DNA from: an uncultured Bacillota bacterium
GTDB lineage: Bacteria > Bacillota > Clostridia > Christensenellales > QAND01
Direction of reading: 5' to 3'
NCBI GenBank assembly: GCA_905188085.1
Contig: CAJJKN010000002.1
Location: 270,328-334,327, forward strand
DNA: 64,000 nucleotides
Of this stretch, positions 53,454 through 62,935 are shown piece after piece (the stretch's first letter is position 1; each line of letters opens with the position of its first letter). The notes below the pieces were generated by a model that saw only the letters and a list, made by a program, of their open reading frames with translations, had not been told where the DNA came from and searched no databases. The translations under genes and the position numbers were made by a program.

Positions 53454-53514
53454 TCTCTCATTCTCCTCCTGTTGCCCATCGGGCAGCCTTGCAAAATTCT
53501 CCTGTCTCATTTCA
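53454..53514. repeat. 61-bp direct repeat, copy 2
   Basis: Exact match to 53108-53168. A diverged relative of the core, with two changes (CCATCGGGTGGCCTTGTAAA), sits at 53403-53422, preceded by a shared TTTCTCTCAT. Confidence 0.95.
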
Positions 53515-54160
53515 CGCCGTAAGCCGTTGTTTTTCCTGCGTGGGAAAACGCCCTCCGCCTCTTTCTCCCGCGCAAAACGGCATACACAGCCGCAGAACGC
53601 ATCCTAATAAAACCGCATTGGCCCACCTAAAATGCTTGCCTCTCCCCATGCAAACCCCTGCCCTTTCCCCTTTGCCTCTTGCCCCCGCGCCGCCCTATTT
53701 TCAGGCCGGGCGGCTTTATTTTTTCTCCCGCTTTCAGGGCCGTTTTCAGGCCCATTTTTGCCGTGCCGCCTGCTTTCTACAAAACAAGACAGCCTTCGCC
53801 AAACATAGTACATATTCGCCCCCATTTTCCAAAAATCGACAGCGCCGCCCTTGCTCTTTGTCATTTCCCGTGCAATACACGCGCGATTTTTAGGGGTTTA
53901 CCCTATTTTTCCGTTGTTTTGCGGCCGCGGTTTTGCAAAATACGGCCTTCGCCGTTTGCCAAGCCTCCGTTTGTTATTTTACACTGCTCGCACCAAAGGG
54001 CGGCAGCAGGCGTTTGCTGCATGGCGCTTTTGCTTTTTGCATAAGCTAGCATACGTCCGCCCTGTGCGGCGTTTTACAGCCCTTACGGCTTTCTTGTAAA
54101 GCCTGTCTCGCAGCCGGAGCATTTCCGGCGCGGCATCATCCCATAGGAGGCGTATGACCG

Positions 54161-57100
54161 ATGAAACCCGGGTTTTTGCCAAAATATAAAACCATGGCCC
54201 CTGCCCGCCGCTCAAAACGGCGTTGGCGGGCGGCGCTGATTGTCCTGCTGGCCGCGGTGCTGTGTTCCGCGGCGTTTTCCCCTGCTGTTGCGGAAAACAA
54301 CGGCAGCGTCGGCGCGCATGTCCACACAAGCGCCTGTAAACGCCAAACCGGCGCGCTTGCCTGTCCGTATTTAGATGCGCGTTTGAGCGGCAGCGCCGCA
54401 GCCACGGTGCAAAACGACGATGGCGCGCGCGTGGAAACCGTCACCGCTTTGATAGACAGCCTGCCCGCCGAAGAAGAGGCGGAAGCCGCCCTGTCTGCCC
54501 TGTCCGCAGAAAAGCAGGCGGCGTATCGGCGCACGCTGTCCGCCCGGGTGTCGCTTGTCTATTCGTATTATGAAGATTTGGGCAAAGCGCTGCAAAGCAA
54601 GGTTTCAAACGGCGAAAAGCTCTTGCCTTTGCTGTATCTCTGCCCGGTAAACACGCAGGCCGTCTCCGCAAAGCTTACGGTGTATCAGGTAAACCAATAT
54701 ACCCTTTCGGAAACCGCGCTGGCATACAGCGGAAAAAGCGGCGTTACGGTGGGCAGCGCGCTAAACGGCAGCATGTCCTATACCTATTGGCAGGCCATCG
54801 TCGTGGAAAACAAAAACGGCACGCTGCAAGTTTCCGCCCTTCATACCGACCAAACGCCCAAAAAGGACATCCGCATTCCGCAAAACGGCTTTGTGCTGCT
54901 CACCCGCCAGGCCGTGTCCGTTTCGGTAGGAAATTATGTTACGGCGGATTTTGACTATACCGCCAAAGCCTCAAGCGCAAACGGCCTTGGCAGCGTCAGT
55001 TTTTCAATCGCCGCCCCGGTAAAAGCCGAAAAGGACAACAGCCGCTCGCTTACCGTCGTCCCCGGCGCGGACACGCGGTCTTTAATTGAAGTAAACCTGT
55101 ACGACTATAACGAAAAGGTAAACGCCCGCTATAACCGAGACCATAACTACCCCGGCTTTCAGCAGGATAACGGCCAAATTACCGTAAACAACACCTACGA
55201 CAGCAACTTTGGCAACAACATCACAAAAGACCTATCGGCCGGGCAATACCCCGTTACCAAAAAAGACGGCGGCAACATCAACGCCACCGTGGACGCCGGT
55301 GCCGGCCTTGCCAACAGCCCGATCGCGGGCGCCATGCAGCCCACCCTCTCCCAAGACGGCTACCCCGTTTTATCCAACGGCATCAAGCTGGATTATCTTT
55401 GGAAAAACAGCGACTGCGCGCAAAAGCAAAACACGCAGAGCATCAACGGCCTGTTTCGCTACCATGAGGACACCGGCGCCTATACCTTTAACAGCCGGGA
55501 AAACCATGCGCAGTTTAACAAAACAGACGACACCTTTACCCTATACCGCCAGATTTTAACGGCGAATTTTCTCTGGTATCCGTTTGGCAATTTTCTGCCG
55601 TTCAACGATATTGTGCACCAAAGCGCGCAGGTTTCAAAAATAGACAGGGCGTATCTTCAGTCCATCGCCGCCACGGCTTTGCAAAAATACAACAACGGCC
55701 GGGGAAAAGCGTATCAAACGCTGTCAAGTTCCCTAACCGCCTGGATCGCCAAGATGGACGCTAAATACCCCGCCGGCTGGTCCTCTGCCGACGCCATGAA
55801 CGAATATTTTAACACCCACCCCTACGGCCCCGGCAAAAAGACCGGGCAGACGTTTGATTTCCATACACAGTCCGCCCTGTTGCAAAACCTCTATTCTCTG
55901 GATTTTGACGACCCTACCGATTTTTATTTCGGCATGGAAATGAAGATGAATTTCATGCAGCCAAAACAGGGCCTTACCGGCAAAGACGGCAAACACCCCA
56001 TGGTCTTTGAGTTTTACGGGGATGACGATGTCTGGGTGTATATAGACGGCAAACTGGCGCTGGACCTTTCCGGCATCCACCGCCATGTGGGCGGCAAGAT
56101 AGACTTTACCACCGGCAAAATCTACACCCAATCGTTAAACGTGGCCACCGGCGAAGTGGGCGGCTATACCGAACAAACCAGCTTTCGTCGCCTGGGGCTT
56201 TCGGTGGACCAAAACGGCCGCTTAAAGGATTATTCCACCCATTCGTTCCATTTTTACTATATGGAGCGCGGCGCGGGCTCCGGCGTGTGCCGGATGAATT
56301 TCAATTTCCCGCTGTTGAAGAAAAACACGCTGTCCGTTACCAAAAAGCTTACGGCAGACGATACCGCCTCCGCCCTTTTGGGCAACCCGGATTTCAGATT
56401 TCAGGCGCTGTGCGAAGACGGCAAAACGCTGTTTATCGGCGCGGATACACCGTACAAACTATTAAACGACGCGGGCGAAACGCTGGGCCAGGGCAAAACC
56501 GACGCAAACGGCGTCTTTACCCTAAAGGCCGGGCAAACCGCGCAGTTTTCCGGCATTCCGGAAAACGCCGGGAAATATTTTGTCCGCGAATTGCTAGATC
56601 CCGATTTCTTTGCCCAGTATGGCTCCATCACCGTCAGCGGCGAAGTGCAAACCACCGGCTACGACGTCACCGTCGGCACCGCCCGCTTCACCGGCGTAAA
56701 CAGCCCCGTTCAAGACATGGCGGACGGCGCCACCGCCTTTTTGTTTGAAAACCGGGCGGACAGCCAAAAGCTTTCCTCCCTTTCCATCGGCAAAACCTAT
56801 TCCGCGCACACAGCGCCCGCCAAAGATGCGTTTGCGTTTGCCGTCTCTTTAGACGGCGCGCCGCTGCCTAAAAACACGCCCTACACCGTAAACGGCCAAA
56901 CCCGCCACACCGAAACGGAGGGCCTAATTCTCCTGGCCCCGGGGGAAACAGCGGTGTTTTCCAATCTTTTGGCCGGCACGCACTACACCGTGGAGGAAAC
57001 CGCAGCTTCCGCCGAAGGGTATGTCGTTTCCTATACCGTAAACGGCGAAAAGGCTAAAGGCCCCGTGTCCGGCACGCTGGGGCTGGCCGAAAGCGTGGCC

Positions 57101-57676
57101 GTTTTGGTGGATAACGGCGAAGAGGGCGCCTCCGTTGCCATCCCGGTGCGCAAAGTGCTGCTTTCGCCGGACGGCCATAAACACGCCTACACGCTGTCTT
57201 TACAGCAGGTTTCAGACAGGACCGGCCAAACGCCCGCCCCTTCCGGCTACACCGCCACGCTGCCGATCGAGATTATAGACGATCCTGTAAACAGCGCGTT
57301 TACTCTCTTTTATCCCAAAAAAGAGCTGTCCTCTTTGCCCGGCGTTTTCTATTACAAAATTTCGGAGCATATCGTCCAAGACGATGCCGAAACCAAATAC
57401 GACCCCGCCGTCTATATCGTGGAAATTACCGTAGCATATGAAAACGACGCGCTTTTGGCTCGCGTTTCCGCCGTTTGGAAAGACGGCAAAGCGCTTACAG
57501 ATCTATCCGGCGAGCCCGCCGTCCGCTTTACAAACCAACGCCTGTATGCCGTGCTGCCCGAAACCGGCGGCCCAGGCACCGGCGTATACACTGCCCTGGG
57601 CGCGCTTACGGTCTTTTTGGCCGCGGGCCTTTGGGCCGTTTCAAAACCGCGCAAAAGGGGGGATGCGCGCCCGTAA
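54161..57676 (+). CDS. LPETG-anchored fibro-slime adhesin, probable pilus tip
   Basis: A 1171-residue surface protein. A long basic signal peptide (about 1-44) is followed by an HVHTSAC motif region. A fibro-slime domain (about 420-680) contains FGMEMKMNF, GDDDVWVYIDGKLALDLSG and HVGGKIDF. Two or more pilin-type beta domains follow (about 720-1125), including NLLAGTHYTVEE and a Spy0128-like end (YKISEHIVQDD, VYIVEITVAY). The sorting signal LPETG (1132-1136), a helix and a basic tail end the protein. First gene of a five-gene sortase-pilus operon, which fits a tip adhesin. AGGAGG precedes the ATG. Confidence 0.88.
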   Translation: MKPGFLPKYKTMAPARRSKRRWRAALIVLLAAVLCSAAFSPAVAENNGSVGAHVHTSACKRQTGALACPYLDARLSGSAAATVQNDDGARVETVTALIDSLPAEEEAEAALSALSAEKQAAYRRTLSARVSLVYSYYEDLGKALQSKVSNGEKLLPLLYLCPVNTQAVSAKLTVYQVNQYTLSETALAYSGKSGVTVGSALNGSMSYTYWQAIVVENKNGTLQVSALHTDQTPKKDIRIPQNGFVLLTRQAVSVSVGNYVTADFDYTAKASSANGLGSVSFSIAAPVKAEKDNSRSLTVVPGADTRSLIEVNLYDYNEKVNARYNRDHNYPGFQQDNGQITVNNTYDSNFGNNITKDLSAGQYPVTKKDGGNINATVDAGAGLANSPIAGAMQPTLSQDGYPVLSNGIKLDYLWKNSDCAQKQNTQSINGLFRYHEDTGAYTFNSRENHAQFNKTDDTFTLYRQILTANFLWYPFGNFLPFNDIVHQSAQVSKIDRAYLQSIAATALQKYNNGRGKAYQTLSSSLTAWIAKMDAKYPAGWSSADAMNEYFNTHPYGPGKKTGQTFDFHTQSALLQNLYSLDFDDPTDFYFGMEMKMNFMQPKQGLTGKDGKHPMVFEFYGDDDVWVYIDGKLALDLSGIHRHVGGKIDFTTGKIYTQSLNVATGEVGGYTEQTSFRRLGLSVDQNGRLKDYSTHSFHFYYMERGAGSGVCRMNFNFPLLKKNTLSVTKKLTADDTASALLGNPDFRFQALCEDGKTLFIGADTPYKLLNDAGETLGQGKTDANGVFTLKAGQTAQFSGIPENAGKYFVRELLDPDFFAQYGSITVSGEVQTTGYDVTVGTARFTGVNSPVQDMADGATAFLFENRADSQKLSSLSIGKTYSAHTAPAKDAFAFAVSLDGAPLPKNTPYTVNGQTRHTETEGLILLAPGETAVFSNLLAGTHYTVEETAASAEGYVVSYTVNGEKAKGPVSGTLGLAESVAVLVDNGEEGASVAIPVRKVLLSPDGHKHAYTLSLQQVSDRTGQTPAPSGYTATLPIEIIDDPVNSAFTLFYPKKELSSLPGVFYYKISEHIVQDDAETKYDPAVYIVEITVAYENDALLARVSAVWKDGKALTDLSGEPAVRFTNQRLYAVLPETGGPGTGVYTALGALTVFLAAGLWAVSKPRKRGDARP

Positions 57677-57729
57677 GCCGTGTTTGAACCCCTTCTATGA
57701 AAATTTTTAAAAGAAAGGACCATAAACCC

Positions 57730-59472
57730 ATGAAACGCACAAAAAAACCGGCCTGCTTTTTGCTGGCGCTGCTGATGGTGTTTGCCCTGGCCGCCCCGGC
57801 GCTGGCCGCGGAAAACTACACCATCACCGTGAAAAACAACAACCCCGCCGTTTCCATAGGTCAGAACACCTACACGGCCTACCGGCTGTTTGGCGTAACC
57901 TACGGGCAGGATAAATCCTCCTATGCGTATACCGTAACAAAGGAATTTGAAGGATTTTCCTATACCGCAGGCGGCACCGTATACAGCGGCGAAGCGCTGA
58001 TCGACTATTTATCCCATCAGCAAACCGACAGCGAAACGATGAACGCCGTGGCCAAAGCCGCGCTTGCCTATATCAACGCGCAAAACATCCAGCCTTCCGG
58101 CACGGCCAAAGCTTCCGGGGAAACGGCCGTCATCCGCCTGTCATCGCCCGGGTATTATCTTGTCTTTGGCACCGCCACTGCGCCCGAAGGGCAGACGATC
58201 ACGGCGGCCTGCTCGCTTACCACCACAGACCCTGCCGCCGAAATCAACGTAAAGGCAGACGCGCCCAGCCTGGATAAAAAGATAGACCAGGGCACCGCAG
58301 CAGGCGTGTATGACGAAAAAGACCCCGCCAAAAACCAGGGCAGCGTGGGCGATACCGTGCCGTTTGTTTTGCACAGCACCGTGCCGCAGATGACGGGCTA
58401 TGAAAAATATTATTTTGTCGTCCGCGACACGCTTTCAAAAGGGCTCACGTTCAATGAAGATGTGAAAATCACCCTCGGCCAAACCGCGCTTTCTTCCGAT
58501 GCGTATACCGTAACGCACAGCCGGGCGCAGGATGGCAGCACGGAAATTTCCATCGTTTTCCGTAATTTTATCCAATACAAACAAAACGCCGGGCAGGACA
58601 TTACCCTTTGCTATTCTGCCACCATCAACCAAAACGCCGTGTTCGGCAACCTCGGCAACCCAAATACCGCCTCTCTTACCTATTCCAACAACCCCAACGT
58701 TACCGACAGCGGCACCCCGGAAAACCCGGACCTTCCCACGCCGAACAGCCCCGTCGGCCAGACGCCCGAAAGCCGCACCGTCACCTACGTTGCAGGGGTT
58801 CGGCTGACAAAGATCGACAATTCGCCCGAAGGCAAAATCCTTACCGGCGCAAAGTTTGAGCTCAAGGGCACATCCATTAACGTGGTTTTGGTAAACGGCG
58901 AAATCTTCCGTCAAAGCGAAAGCGGCTCTTTTTACCGCTTAAAAGACGGCACCTACACCCAAACGCCGCCCGTAACCTCCGGCGACGAAGCGGACACCTC
59001 CGCCCTTTACGACAGCACTACCATCACCTATGAAAAGATCAACACCGTTACCAAAAACACCGAAACAAAGGCCATCGCCACCGAAGGCTGGGTAAACAGC
59101 CGCGGCGAACTGACCTTCTCCGGCCTTGGCGCAGGCACCTACACCATCACGGAGCTTGTTTCCCCCGCCGGGTATAACCTGTTAAAACAGCCCATCACCA
59201 TCACCCTTTCCTGGACGGATACGCCCACGCAAGACGGGCAATATTGGTCCGCCCAAAAGGGCAGCGGGGATGAGGCGGAGCCTTTATCCATCGACGGCGA
59301 AACGTTCCATTTTGCGTTTGAAGTTGTCAACAACACCGGCACCATGCTCCCCTCCACCGGCGGCATGGGCACGGCGCTGTTCTATGCGCTGGGCGCCGCT
59401 ATGGTCTTGGGCGCTGCGGGCTGGCTTGTCTATAAAAAGCGCATGAATGCGAAAAACCAAAAAGCAAACTAA
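57730..59472 (+). CDS. LPXTG major pilin subunit (isopeptide-forming)
   Basis: A 580-residue secreted pilin. The signal peptide ends in ALAAPALAAE. The first domain leads to TTDPAAEINVKADAPSLDKKI, where the Lys of INVK aligns with the usual pilin-motif lysine although the YPKN sequence is missing. A mid fimbrial domain (VGDTVPFVLHSTVP) follows. A SpaA/Cna-B-like domain has KIDNSPEGKILTGAKFEL and the E box TYTITELVSPAGY. The sorting signal is LPSTG (540-544), then a helix and basic tail. Most likely the shaft pilin polymerised by the adjacent class C sortase. Confidence 0.9.
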   Translation: MKRTKKPACFLLALLMVFALAAPALAAENYTITVKNNNPAVSIGQNTYTAYRLFGVTYGQDKSSYAYTVTKEFEGFSYTAGGTVYSGEALIDYLSHQQTDSETMNAVAKAALAYINAQNIQPSGTAKASGETAVIRLSSPGYYLVFGTATAPEGQTITAACSLTTTDPAAEINVKADAPSLDKKIDQGTAAGVYDEKDPAKNQGSVGDTVPFVLHSTVPQMTGYEKYYFVVRDTLSKGLTFNEDVKITLGQTALSSDAYTVTHSRAQDGSTEISIVFRNFIQYKQNAGQDITLCYSATINQNAVFGNLGNPNTASLTYSNNPNVTDSGTPENPDLPTPNSPVGQTPESRTVTYVAGVRLTKIDNSPEGKILTGAKFELKGTSINVVLVNGEIFRQSESGSFYRLKDGTYTQTPPVTSGDEADTSALYDSTTITYEKINTVTKNTETKAIATEGWVNSRGELTFSGLGAGTYTITELVSPAGYNLLKQPITITLSWTDTPTQDGQYWSAQKGSGDEAEPLSIDGETFHFAFEVVNNTGTMLPSTGGMGTALFYALGAAMVLGAAGWLVYKKRMNAKNQKAN

Positions 59473-59485
59473 ACAAAACGCCAAT

Positions 59486-59515
59486 GTACGCGCGGGGGCC
59501 TTCCCCCGCGTATAC
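59486..59515 (+). repeat. GC-rich hairpin between pilin and sortase genes
   Basis: GTACGCGCGGGGG and CCCCCGCGTATAC form a strong stem with a four-base loop and one small bulge. No T run follows, and the next ribosome site (AAGGAG) comes within ten bases. It may reduce, but not abolish, expression of the sortase relative to the pilin, or protect the pilin mRNA. Confidence 0.7.
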
Positions 59516-59535
59516 AACGGCAAGGAGAACCCCAC

Positions 59536-60369
59536 ATGAAACACAAACGCAACAAACGGAGCCTACTCCTGCCGGTGCTGGTGCTGCTTGTGGGCTTGTC
59601 CTTGCTGCTGTATCCCGTGGTAAGCAACGCTTGGAATGCCCGCCATCAATCCAGATCCATCGCCGTGTATACAAAGCAGGTAGAGGAAATGAGCCCCTCC
59701 GCCCGCCAACAGCTTTTGGACGCGGCCCACTTGCACAACCGTGCGCTTTCCGGCCAACCGTTTACCCAAACCCCTGCGCAGGCCGCATCTTACGCCGGGC
59801 TGCTAAACCCTTCCGGCCTTGGCATTATGGGCTATGTAGACATTCCGTCCCTTGCCGTTCGCCTGCCCATCTATCACGGCACGGACGACGCCGTTTTGCA
59901 AATCGGCGTGGGGCATGTGCCCTGGTCCAGCCTGCCGGTGGGCGGCGAAACCACCCATTGCGTGCTCTTAGGCCATAGGGGCCTGCCCAGCGCCAAGCTG
60001 TTTTCCGATTTGGATCGGCTTTCCTTGGGCGACACCTTTCGCCTTTGCGTGCTAAACGAAATGTATACCTATCAGGTAGACCAAATTTTAACCGTTTTGC
60101 CCAGCGACACCGCCGCTCTTTCCATAGAACCCGGCAAGGAATATTGCACGCTTGTCACCTGCACGCCCTACGGCATCAACACCCACCGCCTTTTGGTGCG
60201 CGGGCATCGAATCCAACCCCCCGAGGACGTACCCGTTGCCGCCGCGCAAAGCGCCGCGTTTGAGCCGCTGCTTTTCCTGCCGCTGATCGCGCTGCCGCCG
60301 CTTGTTGTTTGCCTTGTTGTGCTTTTGCTAAAACGCCGAAACAAAACCCTGGGAGGGAACCGTCAATGA
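59536..60369 (+). CDS. Class C (pilus-polymerising) sortase
   Basis: A 277-residue sortase with membrane helices at both ends (about 10-30 and 245-266), a hallmark of class C. Catalytic His147 lies in LLGHRGLP, Cys209 in LVTCTPYGINTHR, and Arg218 follows. The usual DPW/DPF lid motif is not obvious; the corresponding place near residues 88-95 reads GLLNPSGL. It should link pilin subunits by transpeptidation. ATG follows AAGGAG; the stop overlaps the next start (ATGA). Confidence 0.9.
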   Translation: MKHKRNKRSLLLPVLVLLVGLSLLLYPVVSNAWNARHQSRSIAVYTKQVEEMSPSARQQLLDAAHLHNRALSGQPFTQTPAQAASYAGLLNPSGLGIMGYVDIPSLAVRLPIYHGTDDAVLQIGVGHVPWSSLPVGGETTHCVLLGHRGLPSAKLFSDLDRLSLGDTFRLCVLNEMYTYQVDQILTVLPSDTAALSIEPGKEYCTLVTCTPYGINTHRLLVRGHRIQPPEDVPVAAAQSAAFEPLLFLPLIALPPLVVCLVVLLLKRRNKTLGGNRQ

Positions 60370-61319
60370 AACCCTGTAAACCTCTTGCCGCCTGGCTGCT
60401 GGCCCTTTTATCGCTGTTCTGTTTTCCGCTTTCCGCCCTGGCCGCCGGAAAGATAGACACCGAAAAAGACGTTTGTCTGACCGTTTGTTATCAATCTTCC
60501 TCCGCCCCGCTTGTTGGCGCGCCGTTTTCGCTGTATCTGGTGGCCACTGTGGATGCCTATGCCGAATTGACCGTGGCGGACGGCTTTGCCCCCTATGCCG
60601 TAGATCTTTCGCTTCAAAACGAAACCGCCGCAAACGCCCTGGCCGAAACGCTGGAGGGCTATGTGCTCCGCGATCATATTCCCGCGCTGGATGATGGGCA
60701 GACGGATACAAACGGCCTTCTCCGCTTTCCCGCTTCCGGAAAATCCCTTATGCCCGGGCTGTATCTGGTGCTGGGCGGCCTGCATATGCAAAACGGCTCC
60801 GTTTACCGCAGCGCGCCGTGTTTGGTGCTGCTGCCGGCGCAAAACAGCCAAACAAACCAGTGGGACTACAGCCTTACGGCCTATCCAAAACACACCGCCA
60901 CCCCCGTTCAGCCCGAACCTGCCTCCTATCAGGTTATCAAAATCTGGAACGACGAAGGCGCAAGCGCATCCCGGCCGCAGCAGATCACGGTCGATCTGTT
61001 AAAAGACGGCGCACTCTATGATTCCGTAACCCTCAGCGAACGCAACAACTGGCGGCACACTTGGCAAACGCTAGACCCTGCCGCCCTTTGGAGCGTGGCC
61101 GAGCAAACCCCCGCGGGCTACACCGTCTCCCTTTCCAAAGAGGGCACGGCCTTTGTGCTTACCAACACGCGCACCGCGCCCACGCCATCGGCCGCCCCGC
61201 CTGCAAAGCTCCCGCAAACCGGGCAGCTCTGGTGGCCGGTGCCGGCGCTTGTTTGCCTGGGCGTATTGTGTTTGATTTTGCACCTTGCTTTGAAAAAGGG
61301 AAAATCGGATGAAACGTAA
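60366..61319 (+). CDS. LPQTG-anchored minor pilin with a pilin motif and Cna-B domain
   Basis: A 317-residue secreted protein. The signal peptide ends at FPLSALAAG. The N-terminal pilin domain contains WDYSLTAYPK (166-175), which fits the WxxxVxVYPK pilin motif with conservative changes, Lys175 being the likely linking residue. A Cna-B domain (about 188-272) begins YQVIKIWNDEGASASRPQQ. The sorting signal is LPQTG (282-286). By order and size it is probably the basal or minor pilin. Translation is coupled to the upstream sortase. Confidence 0.85.
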   Translation: MKPCKPLAAWLLALLSLFCFPLSALAAGKIDTEKDVCLTVCYQSSSAPLVGAPFSLYLVATVDAYAELTVADGFAPYAVDLSLQNETAANALAETLEGYVLRDHIPALDDGQTDTNGLLRFPASGKSLMPGLYLVLGGLHMQNGSVYRSAPCLVLLPAQNSQTNQWDYSLTAYPKHTATPVQPEPASYQVIKIWNDEGASASRPQQITVDLLKDGALYDSVTLSERNNWRHTWQTLDPAALWSVAEQTPAGYTVSLSKEGTAFVLTNTRTAPTPSAAPPAKLPQTGQLWWPVPALVCLGVLCLILHLALKKGKSDET

Positions 61320-61887
61320 CCGCCGCGCGCTGCTAATTTTGGGGCTGTTGTGCTTTGCCGCCGCCTTTGGGCTTACGGGCTATAACCTATCGGAAAACAG
61401 CCGCGCCAAGGCCGACGCCGAAACTGCCATTTTGCAGCTGCAAACCCTTTTGCAAAGCGCCCCCGCGGAAAATACCCTACTGAATCCCGCCATGGAAATG
61501 CCGGTGCGGCGCATTGGCGGCCTGGATTATATCGGGATGGTGGAAATCCCCGCTTTGCAGCTAAGGCTGCCCGTTGTCAGCCGGTGGAGCTACCCAAATT
61601 TACGCCGCGCCCCCTGCCGATACAGCGGCTCTGTCTACCAAAACAATCTCGTCCTCGCAGGCCATAACTACCCTTCGCATTTCGGCCGCCTACGCGCCCT
61701 GCATATTGGCGATGCCGTCCTGTTTTCCGATGCGGACGGCCGCACCTTTTCCTATGCCGTTTCTTCCCTTGCAACCATCTCCCCCACAGAAACCGAAACC
61801 TTGCCCGCCTCCGGGCTCACGCTGTTTACCTGCACCCCCGGCGGCCAACACCGCCTGATTGTGTGCTGCCGCCCGGCCGAATCCTGA
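61309..61887 (+). CDS. Second sortase of the pilus operon
   Basis: A 192-residue sortase with one N-terminal membrane helix (about 7-26). Catalytic His119 is in LAGHNYPSHFG, Cys175 in LTLFTCTPGGQHRL, and Arg182 is present. It lacks a C-terminal helix, so it is not class C; it is closer to class B/D-like clostridial sortases that anchor pilus bases to the wall. It overlaps the minor pilin by 11 bases. The short C-terminus ends in a CC pair, an unusual feature. Confidence 0.85.
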   Translation: MKRNRRALLILGLLCFAAAFGLTGYNLSENSRAKADAETAILQLQTLLQSAPAENTLLNPAMEMPVRRIGGLDYIGMVEIPALQLRLPVVSRWSYPNLRRAPCRYSGSVYQNNLVLAGHNYPSHFGRLRALHIGDAVLFSDADGRTFSYAVSSLATISPTETETLPASGLTLFTCTPGGQHRLIVCCRPAES

Positions 61888-62935
61888 TCCGCAGCCGGGC
61901 AGACAGGCGGGTCTTTTCGGCCAAAACCCCTTTTGAAAAGCATCGTTTCCTCCTATTTCCCTTTCTAAACACAGTGTTTTCAAACTTGCAGCTTTGGCAA
62001 CTCCCGCAGAAAAACACAGGCGCTGCAAAAATATCTGTAAAAATACGGGATCGGGAAAACAGCTCGGTCAAATCCGTTTTCCGCCCCTGTTTTGCCTGGG
62101 CCAATCCACACGCCGCCCGGCCATAGTCCCTAGCTTTTAGAAGGCGCAAGATGGCCTGCGCCTTTTCTGCCTTGCCCCCTCATCCAAACAATGCGTCTTT
62201 CTCCCCTTTGCACAGCGCGCCGCCGTCTGCCCGCTCATCGTCGTCCCCGCCTTTAAAAGGTGCAAGCTTACCAGCGCCCCAAACGTCTCGTCTGGCCGCG
62301 CAAATATGCCCGCAGCCCGGCCTTATGCTCGCCTACCGGCAAACCATTTCTCATGGCCAAGCTTCCTCTGCCATGCCGTAAAATCTTTGCCTGCGCCTGT
62401 TTGCCTGTGCTCTTCGCCTTTTCTTCCCCTTGGTTTTTCTCTTTCCCGCCTTTTCCCTCAACCTGCTTTTGCCAAATTCCGGAGGTTTTTTTATTTGCAA
62501 AGTTCTTGCCGCTTTTCATTGGTGCGCCGCAAAGCCGCTTTGTTTGCCCCGGCCGTTTTTCATGCGCCGCGTCCTTTCAAGCAAACCTATGCCCCCTTGT
62601 TTTCCCTTTTCCCTTATCGGGCTAAGCCAAGCGTATCCCAGTTTTAAACCATGCCGCGTTCCGGCCCCTGCCCATGCGCTGCCGCTTCTTGTTCTCATAA
62701 TTCCCGTTGCCCTGCGTCCTTTTGGGGCGCTCCGCTTATTCCGGGCGAATGTCTTTTCGTTCCTCTGCCTTGCGCGTCTTTCCGCGTCATCTTTTCTCTT
62801 CTCCCTGTGCCTGCGCTGCCCTGCCGCTTATCGTCCGTTTCCGGCCCTGCCCGGCAATTTTTACACTTTCTTAACACAATTTTTCATTCTTTGCTTTATT
62901 ATAAAAGCAGAATCTGTCCTCGGGAGGCGCGTGTT
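61888..62935. other. Pyrimidine-rich gene-free region, about 1 kb
   Basis: Strongly C+T-rich on the plus strand. Contains a likely pilus operon terminator at 62141-62168. Open frames on both strands show biased, repetitive composition and no ribosome sites. Confidence 0.55.
62141..62168 (+). terminator. Possible terminator of the pilus operon
   Basis: AAGGCGCA (62141-62148) pairs with TGCGCCTT (62157-62164), followed by TTCT. It lies about 250 bases after the last pilus gene. A GCCCGGC/GCCGGGC hairpin near 61870-61898 is an alternative. Confidence 0.5.

Larger units (their letters stand above)
53005..54160. other. Pyrimidine-rich gene-free region, about 1.15 kb
   Basis: Lies between tRNA-Lys and the pilus operon. 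The plus strand is strongly C+T-rich. It holds a 61-bp exact direct repeat (53108-53168 and 53454-53514) and a partial third copy. Just before the pilus operon, TTTTACAG (54071) and TTGTAAAG (54093) form an inverted repeat that might be regulatory. Open frames on both strands look non-coding. Confidence 0.6.

Noticed and set aside
53108..53514. CRISPR array
   Set aside because: Only two exact copies and one partial copy, irregular spacing, 61-bp units and no cas genes.
53043..53893. Long plus-strand frames and minus-strand frames repeating NFARLPDGQQ
   Set aside because: The peptide repetition is explained by the 61-bp DNA repeat; there are no ribosome sites, and the sequence is biased in all frames.
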